Positions 24,593 to 36,476 of a stretch of DNA of 40,348 nt are shown in pieces. Position 1 is the stretch's first letter. Every line of letters begins with the position of its first letter. Under the pieces are notes generated by a model that did not search any database, was not told the origin of the DNA, and saw nothing but the letters and a program-made list of their open reading frames with translations. The DNA comes from Deltaproteobacteria bacterium (GTDB taxonomy: Bacteria; Desulfobacterota; Desulfuromonadia; Desulfuromonadales; Geopsychrobacteraceae): NCBI GenBank assembly GCA_024276935.1, contig JAJRWH010000117.1:1-40348 (forward strand), given 5' to 3'. The position numbers and the translations under genes are program-made.

Positions 24593-25507
24593 ATGAACAG
24601 TAAAAAACGACAACATTTTGCCGAATTCATGTTGGTGACGGTCACTCTCTTTTGGGGAGCCACCTTTCCGATTGTCAAGGAGGCCATAGAACAGCTGCCG
24701 GTGATGGCATTTCTCTGGATACGTTTTGCTCTGGCCGCGATTCTGCTTGGTGTCATGGCTGGTCGTCAGGGGTTTGCGACTCTCGATCGCTCAGGCTGGT
24801 TTAAGGGACTACTGCTGGGGAGCCTGCTGTTTCTGGCCTATCTGTTTCAAACCTATGGTCTCGATCGCACCAGTTCGGCCAATGCCGGTTTTCTGACCGG
24901 GTTGAATGTGGTCTGGGTCCCGCTGCTGGCGGGTCCATTGTTGAAGAAACCTGCGGCGACAGGGGCCAAAGTTGGTGTTGCCATCGCTCTTTGCGGACTG
25001 TTGTTGTTGACCTGGCACGACCCCTGGACCCTGAATCCCGGTGACCTTCTGGTGATAATCTGTTCGCTTTTCGTTGCCCTGCACATTTTGGGGCTTGATC
25101 GTTTCACCAGTGGCTATGATGCACGTGCACTGGCTTTTGTCCAGATTGCGACCATGGCATTGTTGAGTTGTCTCGGAAGTCTGGTTTTTGAACCGGTCAG
25201 CTGGCCTCAGCAATGGCCGTTATCGCTGATTTCCGCATTTCTGATTACGGCCATACTGGCGACAGCTTATGCCTTTTGGGCCATGACCAGCTTTCAACGT
25301 TTGACGACACCGACTCGTGCGGCACTGATTTACACTTTGGAACCTGTCTGGGCAGCCATCTTCTCGGTCTGGTTACTCGACGAAAAACTGACCGGTCTGG
25401 CCTGGGCCGGGGGCGGGATGATTGTAGCGGGGATGATTGTAGCCGAGGCCTGGCCGTTGTTGCTCAACAAGAAGTCTCGTCTTGCCGGGCAGTCAGAACC
25501 TTTCTGA
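24593..25507 (+). CDS. EamA/DMT superfamily transporter
   Basis: 304 residues, ten predicted TM segments in two EamA repeats. The first begins FAEFMLVTVTLFWGATFPIVKEAIEQLPVMAFLWIRFALAAILLG; the second includes TTPTRAALIYTLEPVWAAIFSVWLLDEKLTGLAWAGGGMIVAG, the hallmark C-terminal helix pair. Members export metabolites or amino acids and similar compounds. GAGG precedes ATG 24593. It is divergent from the small zinc-ribbon gene and 122 bases ahead of lepA. The substrate is not predictable. Confidence 0.92.
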   Translation: MNSKKRQHFAEFMLVTVTLFWGATFPIVKEAIEQLPVMAFLWIRFALAAILLGVMAGRQGFATLDRSGWFKGLLLGSLLFLAYLFQTYGLDRTSSANAGFLTGLNVVWVPLLAGPLLKKPAATGAKVGVAIALCGLLLLTWHDPWTLNPGDLLVIICSLFVALHILGLDRFTSGYDARALAFVQIATMALLSCLGSLVFEPVSWPQQWPLSLISAFLITAILATAYAFWAMTSFQRLTTPTRAALIYTLEPVWAAIFSVWLLDEKLTGLAWAGGGMIVAGMIVAEAWPLLLNKKSRLAGQSEPF

Positions 25508-25629
25508 CCCGTTTGTTGCGTCCTGTTTTCTTCCTTTACATCGGCTTGTCAACGCGTTTAGTATTGGCGGTTAGTTTGCGTCCCGCTCATTATTTTTCGC
25601 ATTTCACACGATTGAATACATAAAACTGC

Positions 25630-27429
25630 ATGAATCAACAACTAATTCGTAATTTTTCAATTATTGCCCATATCGACCATGGCAAATCAACCCTGGCAGA
25701 TCGCTTGCTTGAGGTCACCGGTGCATTAACTGAACGTGAGAAGACTGATCAGTTTCTGGACAAGATGGAGCTCGAAAAAGAGCGGGGGATCACTATCAAG
25801 GCCCAGGCAGTGCGGATTCCCTACCATGCACGTGATGGCAAAAAATACCTGCTGAACCTGATTGATACTCCGGGCCATGTTGATTTCTCTTACGAAGTCA
25901 GCCGCTCCCTGTCTGCTTGTGAAGGCGCGTTGCTGGTTGTTGATGCGGCACAAGGAGTCGAAGCTCAAACCCTGGCCAATGTCTATATGGCCCTTGATCA
26001 GGATTTGGAAATATTTCCGGTACTGAATAAAATCGATTTGCCAAGTGCGGAACCCGAGAGGGTCAAGCAGGAAATTGAAGAGATTATCGGTATCGACACC
26101 AGTGACGCGATCTGTGCCAGTGCCAAAGCCGGTACCGGAATCGATGAACTGCTGGAAGCCATTGTTGAACGGATTCCTGCTCCGGGTGGTGATCGCAATG
26201 CAGCCCTCAAGGCTCTGACCTTTGATTCCTGGTACGACCCTTATCAGGGAGTCATCGTCCTGGTCAGGGTTATTGATGGCACCTTGCGCAAGGGAGACAA
26301 GATCAAACTGATGGTAACCGGTGGCAGTTATGAGGTACAGAAAGTTGGTGCCTATACGCCGCATCCGGTTGAACTCCCCGAACTGGCTGCGGGCGAAGTC
26401 GGTTTTGTCATTGCCAATATCAAGGTCGTTGAAGATGCAAAAGTCGGCGATACCATCACTCATCTGCATGCCCCGGCTGCTGAAGCCCTTGACGGCTTTC
26501 AGGAAGTCAAGCCGATGGTTTTTTCGGGACTTTATCCGATTGATTCAGGCGATTATGATGACCTGCGTGATGCCCTGGAGAAATTGCGCTTGAATGATGC
26601 GGCCTTTTCTTTTGAACCTGAAAATTCCATGGCGCTTGGATTCGGTTTTCGTTGTGGCTTTCTCGGGCTGTTGCATATGGAGATCATCCAGGAGCGTCTG
26701 GAGCGTGAATTCGGCGTCGAACTGATCACAACGGCACCAACGGTCGTTTATGAGGTTACGACGACAAAGGGTGAATTGCTGCACGTCGAAAGCGCCAATA
26801 TGCTGCCCGAGGTTCAATATATCGACCGGATTGAAGAACCTTTTGTTCTGGCTTCGGTCCATGTTCCGAATGAATATGTTGGTGCGGTCCTGAATCTCTG
26901 TATTGAAAAGCGCGGTATTCAGCGCGAGATCAAATACCTGACGACCAACCGGGTCATGGTGGTCTATGAACTGCCTCTCAATGAGATTGTGCTCGATTTT
27001 TTTGATCGGCTGAAATCGATTACCCGTGGTTATGCCTCGCTCGATTACGAACCTCTGGATTATCGTAAAAGTGAACTGGTACGATTGAATGTCCTGATCA
27101 ATGGAGAGGTTGTCGATGCCCTGTCCCTGATTGTTCACCGTGATAAGGCCCAGTTTCGCGGACGTGAACTGGTAGCCAAAATGAAAGAGTTTATCCCTCG
27201 CCAGCAGTATGAGGTTGCTATTCAGGCCGCTATTGGTGGCAAGGTTATTGCGCGCCAGACAGTTAAAGCTCTACGTAAGGATGTCACAGCCAAGTGCTAT
27301 GGTGGTGATATTACTCGTAAGCGCAAACTGCTGGAAAAACAGAAAGCAGGCAAAAAACGGATGAAACAGGTTGGCAGTGTTGAACTGCCACAGGATGCTT
27401 TTCTTGCTATTCTCAAAATAAAAGAGTAA
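25630..27429 (+). CDS. lepA: Elongation factor 4 (LepA GTPase)
   Basis: 599 residues, translational GTPase. G1 AHIDHGKST (13-21), the switch region around [12 protein letters not shown]3 DTPGHVDF, G4 NKIDLP, and the EF4-specific C-terminal region ending in [25 protein letters not shown] are present. It acts on ribosomes, proposed to back-translocate or aid initiation and assembly. Full length. The upstream 122 bases contain no clear ribosome site. The signal peptidase gene follows after 4 bases, the common lepA-lepB arrangement. Confidence 0.97.
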   Translation: MNQQLIRNFSIIAHIDHGKSTLADRLLEVTGALTEREKTDQFLDKMELEKERGITIKAQAVRIPYHARDGKKYLLNLIDTPGHVDFSYEVSRSLSACEGALLVVDAAQGVEAQTLANVYMALDQDLEIFPVLNKIDLPSAEPERVKQEIEEIIGIDTSDAICASAKAGTGIDELLEAIVERIPAPGGDRNAALKALTFDSWYDPYQGVIVLVRVIDGTLRKGDKIKLMVTGGSYEVQKVGAYTPHPVELPELAAGEVGFVIANIKVVEDAKVGDTITHLHAPAAEALDGFQEVKPMVFSGLYPIDSGDYDDLRDALEKLRLNDAAFSFEPENSMALGFGFRCGFLGLLHMEIIQERLEREFGVELITTAPTVVYEVTTTKGELLHVESANMLPEVQYIDRIEEPFVLASVHVPNEYVGAVLNLCIEKRGIQREIKYLTTNRVMVVYELPLNEIVLDFFDRLKSITRGYASLDYEPLDYRKSELVRLNVLINGEVVDALSLIVHRDKAQFRGRELVAKMKEFIPRQQYEVAIQAAIGGKVIARQTVKALRKDVTAKCYGGDITRKRKLLEKQKAGKKRMKQVGSVELPQDAFLAILKIKE

Positions 27430-27433
27430 GCCA

Positions 27434-28102
27434 ATGAATTTTTTCAAGAAAAAAGCTCTCGATCCGGCCAGTAAAAAACCCTGGTATCGCGAATGGTCAG
27501 AAGCCCTGATTGTTGCTGTTGTTCTGGCACTGATCATTCGGACCTTTCTTTTTCAGGCATTCAAGATTCCCTCGGGGTCGATGCTTGATACCCTGCTGAT
27601 TGGCGACCATCTGCTGGTCAATAAATTCATATATGGCACTCATCTGCCGTTTTCTGATCAGCGATTTCTGACATTGCGTCATCCGCAGCGTGGGGATGTC
27701 ATCGTTTTTGAATTTCCCGGTGATGCCAGCAAGTCCTATTTTGACAGACGTGATTTCATAAAAAGAGTTATCGGTGAACCTGGGGACAAAATTGAAATCC
27801 GTGAGAAAAATGTATTTGTGAATGGTGTGCTTTATAAAAACCCAGGTGAGGTCCACAAAGATCCGCAGCTTGTTCCTGCCGTTGCCAGTCCACGTGATTT
27901 TGCCGGTCCGATTATCGTCCCCAAGGACAGCTATTTCGTCATGGGAGATAATCGCGACTATTCTTACGACAGTCGTTTCTGGGGCTTTGTTCCCGAGAAA
28001 AAAATCAAGGGTCTGGCGTTTATCAAGTACTGGTCGTGGAATGCCAAGGCCAGCTTGCTGAAAAAGGTTCGCTGGAATCGTATCGGTCGACTGATCCATT
28101 GA
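27434..28102 (+). CDS. lepB: Signal peptidase I
   Basis: 222 residues, inner-membrane serine protease that removes signal peptides from exported proteins. One N-terminal TM segment (about 23-42) is followed by the catalytic IPSGSMLDTL (Ser49), the lysine in FIKRVIGEPGDKI (Lys110) and the box E GDNRDYSYDSRFWG. The length is typical for Gram-negative short-form LepB. It starts 4 bases after lepA, so the two are co-transcribed. Confidence 0.96.
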   Translation: MNFFKKKALDPASKKPWYREWSEALIVAVVLALIIRTFLFQAFKIPSGSMLDTLLIGDHLLVNKFIYGTHLPFSDQRFLTLRHPQRGDVIVFEFPGDASKSYFDRRDFIKRVIGEPGDKIEIREKNVFVNGVLYKNPGEVHKDPQLVPAVASPRDFAGPIIVPKDSYFVMGDNRDYSYDSRFWGFVPEKKIKGLAFIKYWSWNAKASLLKKVRWNRIGRLIH

Positions 28103-28113
28103 TAAAAATGCTG

Positions 28114-28143
28114 TTGACTCGGCATAAGGTTCATTGCTAGTCT
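28114..28143 (+). promoter_or_regulatory. Candidate promoter of the pyr operon
   Basis: TTGACT (28114-28119) and TAGTCT (28138-28143) with an 18-base spacer. The predicted start near 28150 would give a leader of about 185 bases that contains the whole PyrR-binding hairpin and terminator. The -10 is poor. Confidence 0.45.
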
Positions 28144-28164
28144 TCCTTTGCTGAGAACGATCCA

Positions 28165-28196
28165 CCCTTTAAGCCGATCCGAGAGGTCAGCAAGGG
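28165..28196 (+). promoter_or_regulatory. PyrR-binding anti-antiterminator hairpin
   Basis: CCCTTTAA ... GATCCGAGAGGTC ... AAGGG matches the conserved PyrR-binding loop of bacterial pyr leaders (ARUCCNGNGAGGYU core flanked by CCUUU/AAGG). The lower stem is CCCTT (28165-28169) with AAGGG (28192-28196); the upper stem is GCCGATC/GGTCAGC with loop CGAGAG. PyrR with UMP bound would stabilise it and let the terminator at 28233 form. pyrR is the first gene behind it. Confidence 0.85.
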
Positions 28197-28203
28197 AAAC
28201 AAT

Positions 28204-28867
<664 letters not shown>

Positions 28868-28890
28868 GCTCATATGTTTTGGAGGCAAAG

Positions 28891-29826
28891 ATGAACTTCC
28901 CACATCGTCATGTGTTGGGTATCAAACAGTTCAATGCGGAAGAGTTGAATTTTATCCTTGATACAGCAGAGAGTTTCAAGGAGATCAACACCCGCAAGAT
29001 TAAAAAAGTACCGACTCTGCGCGGAAGGACTATCATTAATCTTTTTTTTGAGGCCAGCACCCGTACGCGAACTTCTTTCGAAATTGCCGGCAAACGACTG
29101 TCTGCCGATACCGTCAATATCAGCGGTTCCTCATCGTCGGTTGTTAAGGGCGAAACGCTGGAGGATACCGCACGCAATATCGAAGCGATGCATCCTGATA
29201 TTATCGTCATGCGTCATGGCGCCAGCGGGGCCAGCGACTATCTGGCAACGCGACTCGATTGTGCTGTTGTCAACGCAGGGGATGGGACTCATGAGCATCC
29301 CAGCCAGGCGCTTCTTGATGCGTTGACTATCCGTCAGCATAAAGGTGAGATTGCCGGGTTGAAAGTTGCCATCATCGGTGACATTACCCACAGCCGGGTG
29401 GTACGTTCCAATATCGATTGTCTCAATAAGCTGGGAGCGGATGTCAGAATCTGCGGGCCCAAAACCATGCTGCCGCCCGGTCTTGAACGATTGGGCTGTC
29501 GACTTGTATCCAATCTTGCTGAGGCGCTGACTGATGCCGATGTTGTGATGATGCTGCGTATTCAACGGGAACGTCAGGGCAAAACCCTGATCCCTTCATT
29601 GCGTGAGTATTCCCGTTATTTCGGGCTCAACGAAAATAACCTCAAGCTGGCAAAACCTGATGCCATTGTCATGCATCCCGGCCCGATGAATCGTGGGGTT
29701 GAGATATCGACAGCGGTAGCCGACGGTTCGCAGAACGTCATTCTTGATCAGGTTGAAAACGGGGTTGCCGTACGCATGGCACTGCTCTATCTGGCTGCCG
29801 GTGGCGAAACACAGAGTGAAGATTGA
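28891..29826 (+). CDS. pyrB: Aspartate carbamoyltransferase catalytic subunit
   Basis: 311 residues. Carbamoyl-phosphate site [12 protein letters not shown] (about 50-61) and the HPSQALLD motif, plus [10 protein letters not shown] near the C-terminus, identify ATCase. It makes carbamoyl-aspartate in pyrimidine synthesis. No pyrI regulatory subunit is present. GGAGG precedes ATG 28891; the longer frame at 28879 is rejected. It lies 23 bases after pyrR and 11 bases before pyrC. Confidence 0.97.
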   Translation: MNFPHRHVLGIKQFNAEELNFILDTAESFKEINTRKIKKVPTLRGRTIINLFFEASTRTRTSFEIAGKRLSADTVNISGSSSSVVKGETLEDTARNIEAMHPDIIVMRHGASGASDYLATRLDCAVVNAGDGTHEHPSQALLDALTIRQHKGEIAGLKVAIIGDITHSRVVRSNIDCLNKLGADVRICGPKTMLPPGLERLGCRLVSNLAEALTDADVVMMLRIQRERQGKTLIPSLREYSRYFGLNENNLKLAKPDAIVMHPGPMNRGVEISTAVADGSQNVILDQVENGVAVRMALLYLAAGGETQSED

Positions 29827-29837
29827 AGGAGTAACTT

Positions 29838-31112
29838 ATGAGCGGCATCCTGATTAAAAATGGCCGGGTGATCGACCCGGCAAACAATATTGACGCCAAC
29901 CTTGACCTGCACATCGTCGAGGGAAAAATCGCACAAGTCGGTCAGAATCTTGTGACTGAAAATGCCGAAACCGTAGATGCTGATGGTCTTTTGGTCACGC
30001 CGGGTTTGATAGATATCCACGTCCACCTGCGCGATCCCGGACTGGAATATAAAGAGGATATTGTCAGCGGTACCCAGGCTGCAGCTGCCGGAGGGGTAAC
30101 CTCACTGGCGTGCATGCCCAACACCCAGCCGATTATCGACAACCTTGCTATCTGTCGCTACATCATCAGCAAGGCGCAGGAGCAGGGATTTGCCAATGTT
30201 TTTCCGATTGGCAGCATTACCAAAGGATTGCAGGGTGAAACTCTCTCGGAGATGGGTGAGTTGAAAGAGGGTGGCTGTGTGGGATTTTCTGATGATGGCC
30301 TTCCGGTTGTCAGCAGCGAATTGATGCGCCGTGGGCTTGAATATGCGGATACCTTTGATGCCCCGATTATTTCACATGCAGAGGATCTTTCACTGGTTGG
30401 CAGTGGGGTTATGAATGAAGGTCCGGTTGCAACAGAGCTCGGCCTGAAGGGGATTCCCTGGGTTGCCGAAGATGCAATGACCGCGCGGGATATCATGCTT
30501 GCCGAATTTACCGGTGGACGCTTACATATGGCCCATGTATCAACCCGGGGCAGTGTCGAGTTGGTTCGGCAGGCCAAGGCACGCGGTGTGCGAGTCACCT
30601 GTGAGGCAACCCCTCATCACTTTACCCTGACAGATGAGGCTGTGCATGGCTATAATACCAATGCCAAAATGAATCCGCCGTTACGCTCAGTTGCTGATCG
30701 TGACGCAGTACGTGCCGGATTGGCTGACGGTACCATTGATGCGATAGCAACAGACCATGCTCCTCATCATATCGATGAGAAAAATGTTGAGTTCGCGATG
30801 GCCTTAAATGGAATTGTCGGCCTGGAAACCCTGTTGCCCCTGACCTTGAAACTGGTTGAGGAAGCTGTAATCGATCTCACGCAGGCGATTGCCTTGATGA
30901 CCTGTCAGCCGGCAAGGATTATTGGCATTGAGCGTGGAACCTTGGGGGTTGGATCTGTGGCTGATATTGCCCTGATTGACCCGAATCTGACATGGAAGCT
31001 GACCCCCGAAAAGCTTCATTCGAAAAGTAAGAATACCCCGTTTGAGGGCTGGAACATGAAGGGTGCGGCGATGAAAACCTTTCTGACAGGTAAGGTTGTC
31101 TACAGCAGATAA
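29838..31112 (+). CDS. pyrC: Dihydroorotase
   Basis: 424 residues, class I (PyrC/AllB-like) amidohydrolase. The metal-binding [16 protein letters not shown] (about 58-73) is the family signature; [15 protein letters not shown] and ATDHAPHH supply the other ligands. It cyclises carbamoyl-aspartate to dihydroorotate. GGAGTAACTT precedes ATG 29838. Confidence 0.97.
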   Translation: MSGILIKNGRVIDPANNIDANLDLHIVEGKIAQVGQNLVTENAETVDADGLLVTPGLIDIHVHLRDPGLEYKEDIVSGTQAAAAGGVTSLACMPNTQPIIDNLAICRYIISKAQEQGFANVFPIGSITKGLQGETLSEMGELKEGGCVGFSDDGLPVVSSELMRRGLEYADTFDAPIISHAEDLSLVGSGVMNEGPVATELGLKGIPWVAEDAMTARDIMLAEFTGGRLHMAHVSTRGSVELVRQAKARGVRVTCEATPHHFTLTDEAVHGYNTNAKMNPPLRSVADRDAVRAGLADGTIDAIATDHAPHHIDEKNVEFAMALNGIVGLETLLPLTLKLVEEAVIDLTQAIALMTCQPARIIGIERGTLGVGSVADIALIDPNLTWKLTPEKLHSKSKNTPFEGWNMKGAAMKTFLTGKVVYSR

Positions 31113-31173
31113 TCCATATTAAACAAATAGTTATGAATAGATACCTAAAGCAATATAAAAGCATGAGGAATCA

Positions 31174-32298
31174 ATGAAAGCTATCTTAGCACTTGCAGAT
31201 GGTCGCTGGTTCAGCGGCAAAGCCCTTGGCGCTTCAGGTGAGGTCACTGGTGAAGTTGTGTTCAATACCAGCCTTGCCGGTTATCAGGAAATTCTGACCG
31301 ATCCGTCCTATCGTGGTGAAATTGTGACTATGACCTATCCTCAGATAGGCAACACCGGGCTCAACTCAGAAGATGTTGAGTCCTGTAAACCTTTTCTGTC
31401 CGCCTTTGTCGTTAAGGAAGCCTGTCCCTTTCCCAGCAACTGGCGCTCGCAAATGAGTCTGGATGCTTATCTGAAAGAGCAGGGGGTTGTCGGTATTGAA
31501 GGGATAGATACCCGGGCTCTGGTTCGGCATATCCGTGACTGTGGCGCTCAGACCGGAATTGTTTCAACCACCGATCTGGATCCTGAAAGTTTGATCGAAA
31601 AAGCGCGTAAGGCCCCCTCGATTGTCGGCTGTGATCTGGTGCAGGAAGTGACCTGTCAACAGCCCTACGATTGGTACGAGGGCACCTGGAACCTGGCAGA
31701 AGGCTACTCACAGGATACCGAAACTGAACGACCTTTCAAGGTTGTTGCTTTTGACTTTGGTATCAGGCGCAACATCTTGCGCAATCTGGTTGCCGCAGGC
31801 TGCGATGTCACTGTCGTCCCGGCCACAACCACAGCTGATGCCGTTATGAAGATGGCTCCTGATGGGGTTTTTCTCAGCAATGGCCCCGGTGATCCTGAGC
31901 CAATTTCCTATGCCCAGGAAACCATCAAGCAGTTGCTTGGCAAGGTTCCTCTTTTTGGCATCTGTCTTGGACACCAGCTGCTATCGATTGCGCTTGGGGG
32001 CAAAACCTACAAGTTGAAATTCGGCCATCGCGGTGGCAATCAACCCGTTCTGGACAAAACCACAAAGCGGGTAGAAATCACTTCGCAGAACCACGGCTTT
32101 GCGGTTGATCCGGATTCACTGGGGGATGATATTGACGTCACTCATGTCAATCTGAATGATCAGACTGTCGAGGGGATCTGGCACAAAAAGTATCCAGCGT
32201 TTTCTGTTCAGTATCACCCCGAAGCCTCACCAGGACCTCATGATGCGCATTATCTGTTCGACCGTTTTATTGAAATGCTTGAACGCCACAAAAAATAG
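31174..32298 (+). CDS. carA: Carbamoyl-phosphate synthase small subunit
   Basis: 374 residues. A C-terminal class I glutamine amidotransferase domain has the nucleophile in FGICLGHQLL (Cys in GICLG) and the His-Glu of YHPEASPGPHDA. The N-terminal CarA-specific domain contains GEVVFNTSLAGYQEILTDPSY. It supplies ammonia from glutamine to CarB. GAGG precedes ATG 31174. A 61-base gap to pyrC has no terminator, so it is in the pyr operon. Confidence 0.97.
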   Translation: MKAILALADGRWFSGKALGASGEVTGEVVFNTSLAGYQEILTDPSYRGEIVTMTYPQIGNTGLNSEDVESCKPFLSAFVVKEACPFPSNWRSQMSLDAYLKEQGVVGIEGIDTRALVRHIRDCGAQTGIVSTTDLDPESLIEKARKAPSIVGCDLVQEVTCQQPYDWYEGTWNLAEGYSQDTETERPFKVVAFDFGIRRNILRNLVAAGCDVTVVPATTTADAVMKMAPDGVFLSNGPGDPEPISYAQETIKQLLGKVPLFGICLGHQLLSIALGGKTYKLKFGHRGGNQPVLDKTTKRVEITSQNHGFAVDPDSLGDDIDVTHVNLNDQTVEGIWHKKYPAFSVQYHPEASPGPHDAHYLFDRFIEMLERHKK

Positions 32299-32365
32299 CC
32301 AGCTCCAGAGAGCTGTCATCTTTCTGATCTAACCTGGATATTTGCAAAACAGACAAGGACGTTCC

Positions 32366-35300
32366 ATGCCCAAACGTACTGATATCAAGAAAATTCTGAT
32401 TATCGGCGCCGGACCGATCATTATCGGCCAGGCCTGCGAATTTGATTATAGTGGCACTCAGGCCTGCAAGGCTCTTAAAGAAGAGGGATTTGAAGTCGTT
32501 CTGCTCAACTCGAACCCGGCGACGATCATGACGGATCCTGACTTTGCAGACCGAACCTATGTTGAACCGGTCACACCCGAGACTCTGGCACGGATTATTG
32601 AGCAAGAACGTCCCGACGCGCTGTTGCCGACCCTTGGTGGCCAAACTGCCCTGAATACAGCGGTTACCGTTGCTGAAAATGGTACCTTGGAAAAATATGG
32701 CGTTGAACTGATCGGGGCCAATCTGGCAGCCATCAAAAAAGCCGAAGATCGCACCCTGTTTAAAGAAGCCATGGCCAACATTGGGGTAGAGGTTCCTCGT
32801 TCCGGTCTGGCCCACAGTTATGAAGAAGCCCTGCAAATCATTGATACTGTCGGTTTTCCGGCAATTATCAGACCTTCATTCACCCTGGGTGGCACGGGGG
32901 GCGGCATTGCCTACAACCTTGAAGAATACAAGGAGATGGCCATTGCCGGCATCGACGCGTCACCGACGGATGAGATTCTGGTTGAAGAGTCAGTCATTGG
33001 CTGGAAAGAGTATGAACTTGAAGTCATGCGGGACTCTGCCGACAATGTTGTCATCATCTGCTCGATTGAAAACTTCGATGCGATGGGAGTCCATACCGGC
33101 GATTCGATTACTGTTGCTCCGGCTCAGACCCTGACGGACAAGGAATATCAGATTTTACGTGATGCCTCCCTGGCGATCATCCGGGAGATCGGAGTCGACA
33201 CCGGTGGTTCAAACATCCAGTTTGGTATCAATCCACGCGATGGCCGTCTGGTGGTGATCGAGATGAACCCCCGTGTTTCTCGATCTTCTGCCCTCGCATC
33301 AAAGGCAACCGGGTTTCCGATTGCCAAAATTGCCGCCAAGCTTTCCGTTGGTTACCGTCTGGACGAAATCTCGAACGATATTACACGCGAAACCCTGGCT
33401 TCTTTTGAGCCAACAATCGACTATGTCGTTACCAAAATCCCGCGTTTCACCTTTGAAAAGTTTCCTCAGGCGGACGCTCATCTGACCACCCAGATGAAAT
33501 CTGTTGGCGAAGTCATGGCCATTGGCCGAACATTCAAAGAGAGTTTCCAGAAGGCTCTGCGCTCGCTCGAAATCGGTGCTTATGGGTTGGAAAGTCATTT
33601 GTTCAAGTCCCCGGAAGATTATCAACGCTGCCTTAGCACCAAAGAGCTGGATGAGTTGCGCCAGTCACTTCGTGTCCCCAATGCCGAGCGTATCTGGCAT
33701 CTGGCGGATGCCATAAGGGCCGGTTTCAGTCTTGATGAAATTTATGAACTGACCGGAATCGATCCCTGGTTTCTCGGTAATCTTGAACAAATTCTGGAAA
33801 TGGAAGCTCTTCTGGTAACGCGCAAGAACCGTATTGCCGAAGGCGATGATTTTCGCGAACTGTTATCCGAAGCCAAAAAATATGGTTTTTCGGATCGTCG
33901 TCTGGCAACTCTTTGGGAAATTACTGAAGAAGATGTCAGACAACTGCGGCATAAATTTGCAATCCGCCCTGTATTCAAACGGGTAGACACCTGTGGTGCC
34001 GAATTTGAAGCCTACACACCTTATCTCTACTCCAGTTATGAAGAGGAATGTGAAGCGGCACCTTCAGACAAACGCAAGATCATGATTCTGGGTGGAGGCC
34101 CCAACCGGATAGGACAGGGGATTGAGTTCGATTACTGTTGTGTGCATGGCGTTTTTGCCCTGGCAGATGCCGGATTCGAAACCATTATGGTCAATTGTAA
34201 TCCCGAAACGGTTTCAACTGATTATGATATTTCAGACCGGTTGTATTTCGAACCCTTGACCCTTGAAGATGTTCTTGAAATTGTCGACAAGGAAAAACCC
34301 GAAGGCGTCATTGTTCAGTATGGTGGTCAGACACCATTGAAACTGGCTGTTGCGCTCGAAAAAGCCGGCGTACCCATCATCGGGACATCTCCCGATGCGA
34401 TCGATCGGGCAGAAGACCGGGAACGGTTTCAGGCTCTGTTGCACAAGTTGAATCTGCGTCAGCCTGAAAATGGCATTGCTCGTTCTTACGAAGAAGCCTT
34501 GAAGATTGCAGAGCGGATCGGTTATCCGGTCGTTGTCAGACCTTCATACGTTCTGGGTGGACGGGCGATGGAAATCGTCTACGATAATGACCGTCTGCAT
34601 AATTACATGAAATATGCGGTCGATGCCTCACCTGAGCACCCGATCCTGATTGACAAGTTTTTACAGGACGCCATCGAAATTGATGTCGACGCCCTGGCTG
34701 ATGGTTCTGAGGTGGTGATTGGGGGAATTATGCAGCACATTGAAGAAGCCGGAATCCATTCTGGTGATTCAGCCTGTGCTCTGCCGCCCTATTCATTGCC
34801 CCAACCAATTATCGAGGAAATTCGTCGTCAGACGATTGCTCTTGCGCTGGAACTGCGGGTTATCGGCTTGATGAATATTCAGTTTGCGGTGAAGGGTGAA
34901 ACCATTTACCTGCTTGAAGTCAACCCGCGGGCCAGCCGGACCGTACCCTTTGTGTCAAAAGCCACCGGCAGACCACTGGCTCAAATTGCGGCACGGGTGA
35001 TGGCAGGAGAAACCCTGAAGCAGTTGAATGTGGCAGGGGATATTATCCCGCAGCATATTTCGGTCAAGGAAGCTGTCTTTCCCTTTGTTAAATTCCCCGG
35101 GGTTGACACACTGCTTGGCCCTGAGATGAAATCAACCGGTGAAGTTATGGGAATAGATTATGAGTTCGGCAAGGCCTTCGCGAAGGCTCAGCTAGGGGCC
35201 GGAGTCAAACTGCCGGAGTCAGGCAATATTTTTGTCAGTGTCAAAGATCGGGACAAAGAAGGCATTCTTGACCCGGTGAAAAAGCTTATCGAGGCTGGTT

Positions 35301-35620
35301 ACCGTTTTGTTGCCACACGCGGAACAGCAGCTTTTCTGCAGGAACGGGGCATTGAAGTTGAACTTGTCAACAAGGTTAAAGAGGGCCGCCCCCATTGTGT
35401 AGACGCGATAAAAAGTAAAGAAATCTGCATGGTGTTCAACACCACCCTCGGCTCACAATCGGTTACAGACTCTTATTCCATCAGACGTTCTGCCTTGATG
35501 CACGAGGTTGCCTATTTCACAACTGTAGCCGGAATCCAGGCGGTAACGGATGGATTGTTGGCGTTGAAGCGGGAAACTCTTGACGTTAAACCTTTGCAGG
35601 AGTATCATTTCAATCCGTAA
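32366..35620 (+). CDS. carB: Carbamoyl-phosphate synthase large subunit
   Basis: 1084 residues. Two homologous ATP-grasp halves are visible: [24 protein letters not shown] at the N-terminus and [20 protein letters not shown] at about 573. Each half has its own NPR motif ([18 protein letters not shown] and [18 protein letters not shown]). A C-terminal MGS-like regulatory domain is near 940-1084. It makes carbamoyl phosphate for pyrimidines and arginine. ATG 32366 is chosen by similarity ([17 protein letters not shown]) with AAGGAC upstream; an in-frame extension to 32342 is unlikely. The greA promoter lies in its last codons. Confidence 0.97.
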   Translation: MPKRTDIKKILIIGAGPIIIGQACEFDYSGTQACKALKEEGFEVVLLNSNPATIMTDPDFADRTYVEPVTPETLARIIEQERPDALLPTLGGQTALNTAVTVAENGTLEKYGVELIGANLAAIKKAEDRTLFKEAMANIGVEVPRSGLAHSYEEALQIIDTVGFPAIIRPSFTLGGTGGGIAYNLEEYKEMAIAGIDASPTDEILVEESVIGWKEYELEVMRDSADNVVIICSIENFDAMGVHTGDSITVAPAQTLTDKEYQILRDASLAIIREIGVDTGGSNIQFGINPRDGRLVVIEMNPRVSRSSALASKATGFPIAKIAAKLSVGYRLDEISNDITRETLASFEPTIDYVVTKIPRFTFEKFPQADAHLTTQMKSVGEVMAIGRTFKESFQKALRSLEIGAYGLESHLFKSPEDYQRCLSTKELDELRQSLRVPNAERIWHLADAIRAGFSLDEIYELTGIDPWFLGNLEQILEMEALLVTRKNRIAEGDDFRELLSEAKKYGFSDRRLATLWEITEEDVRQLRHKFAIRPVFKRVDTCGAEFEAYTPYLYSSYEEECEAAPSDKRKIMILGGGPNRIGQGIEFDYCCVHGVFALADAGFETIMVNCNPETVSTDYDISDRLYFEPLTLEDVLEIVDKEKPEGVIVQYGGQTPLKLAVALEKAGVPIIGTSPDAIDRAEDRERFQALLHKLNLRQPENGIARSYEEALKIAERIGYPVVVRPSYVLGGRAMEIVYDNDRLHNYMKYAVDASPEHPILIDKFLQDAIEIDVDALADGSEVVIGGIMQHIEEAGIHSGDSACALPPYSLPQPIIEEIRRQTIALALELRVIGLMNIQFAVKGETIYLLEVNPRASRTVPFVSKATGRPLAQIAARVMAGETLKQLNVAGDIIPQHISVKEAVFPFVKFPGVDTLLGPEMKSTGEVMGIDYEFGKAFAKAQLGAGVKLPESGNIFVSVKDRDKEGILDPVKKLIEAGYRFVATRGTAAFLQERGIEVELVNKVKEGRPHCVDAIKSKEICMVFNTTLGSQSVTDSYSIRRSALMHEVAYFTTVAGIQAVTDGLLALKRETLDVKPLQEYHFNP
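35580..35608 (+). promoter_or_regulatory. Candidate greA promoter inside the carB 3' end
   Basis: TTGACG (35580-35585) and TATCAT (35603-35608), each one base off consensus, have an ideal 17-base spacer. The start near 35615 gives a leader of about 90 bases holding the terminator before greA. Confidence 0.65.
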
Positions 35621-35659
35621 AGGTCGAAAATCTTTACAGACCGATATCATCTGTAGCGA

Positions 35660-35691
35660 CGGGCGGGTTTTCCCCGCCCGCCGTTTTTTTT
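35660..35691 (+). terminator. Terminator between carB and greA (leader terminator)
   Basis: CGGGCGGG (35660-35667) pairs with CCCGCCCG (35673-35680), and eight T residues run from 35684 to 35691. The greA ribosome site AAGGAG begins two bases later, leaving no room for a promoter after the terminator. Confidence 0.95.
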
Positions 35692-35707
35692 CAAGGAGTA
35701 GAAAAAA

Positions 35708-36184
35708 ATGAACGATTCAATTCCAATAACTGTAGCCGGATATACCCGACTTCAGGAGGAACTGAAAAACCTTGTTCGCGTTGAGCGGCCCAAGGTTGTC
35801 CAGGATATAGCCGAAGCCAGAGATCATGGAGATTTGTCTGAAAATGCTGAATATGATGCCGCCAAAGATCGTCAGGGTTTTATTGAGGGGCGCATCAAGG
35901 AATTGAATGACAAAATTGCTCGTGCCCAGGTGATTAATCCTGCTGAAATTGACAGTGAAAAAATTGTTTTCGGTGCCCGAGTCACCCTGTTTGATGTCGA
36001 CACTGAGGCTGAAGTGACCTATCAGATTGTTGGCGAAGACGAAGCAGATATCAAACAAGGAAAGATCTCCATTACATCTCCCGTTGGTCGCGCACTGATC
36101 GGCCATGAAGTTGATGACGAAGTCCGAATTTCTGTACCTTCTGGAGTCCGGGTCTACGAGATTACCGATATTGAATATTCCTGA
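35708..36184 (+). CDS. greA: Transcription elongation factor GreA
   Basis: 158 residues, the usual length. An N-terminal antiparallel coiled coil with the ITVAGYTRLQEELKNLVRVERP start and the tip motif GDLSENAEYDAAK, and a C-terminal FKBP-like domain (SPVGRALIGHEVDDEV), identify GreA. It stimulates cleavage of backtracked RNA by RNA polymerase. The ribosome site AAGGAG directly follows a terminator, so expression depends on readthrough of that terminator. Confidence 0.97.
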   Translation: MNDSIPITVAGYTRLQEELKNLVRVERPKVVQDIAEARDHGDLSENAEYDAAKDRQGFIEGRIKELNDKIARAQVINPAEIDSEKIVFGARVTLFDVDTEAEVTYQIVGEDEADIKQGKISITSPVGRALIGHEVDDEVRISVPSGVRVYEITDIEYS

Positions 36185-36259
36185 TTGACTGATCTTGCAT
36201 TTTCGAGCTGTTTTTGTGACAATTTAAAGAGATAGTTTCCTGCTTATCGGGAGGACAAC

Positions 36260-36463
36260 ATGAGCAATAAAGTAACCCGCGATATGACCTTTCATCAAAT
36301 ACTGCAACTCGATCCACGCGTTGCCGGAGTTCTCGGTCAGTTCAACCTGGGCTGTGTCGGTTGCATGGGCGCAATGAATGAAACCCTGGAGCAGGGTGCC
36401 ATGGCGCATGGACTTGATGTAGAAGATATTCTGACAGCTCTCAACGCTCTGTTCACCGACTGA
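36260..36463 (+). CDS. DUF1858 domain protein
   Basis: 67 residues, one DUF1858 domain (ScdA N-terminal-like). VTRDMTFHQILQLDPRVAGVLGQFNLGCVGC carries the conserved CxGC pair near residues 32-35 that marks the family, which is often found with hybrid-cluster or redox proteins. GGGAGG precedes ATG 36260. recG follows 13 bases after its stop, so the genes may be co-transcribed. Function is unknown. Confidence 0.9.
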   Translation: MSNKVTRDMTFHQILQLDPRVAGVLGQFNLGCVGCMGAMNETLEQGAMAHGLDVEDILTALNALFTD

Positions 36464-36476
36464 CAGGGGAGGGCAG

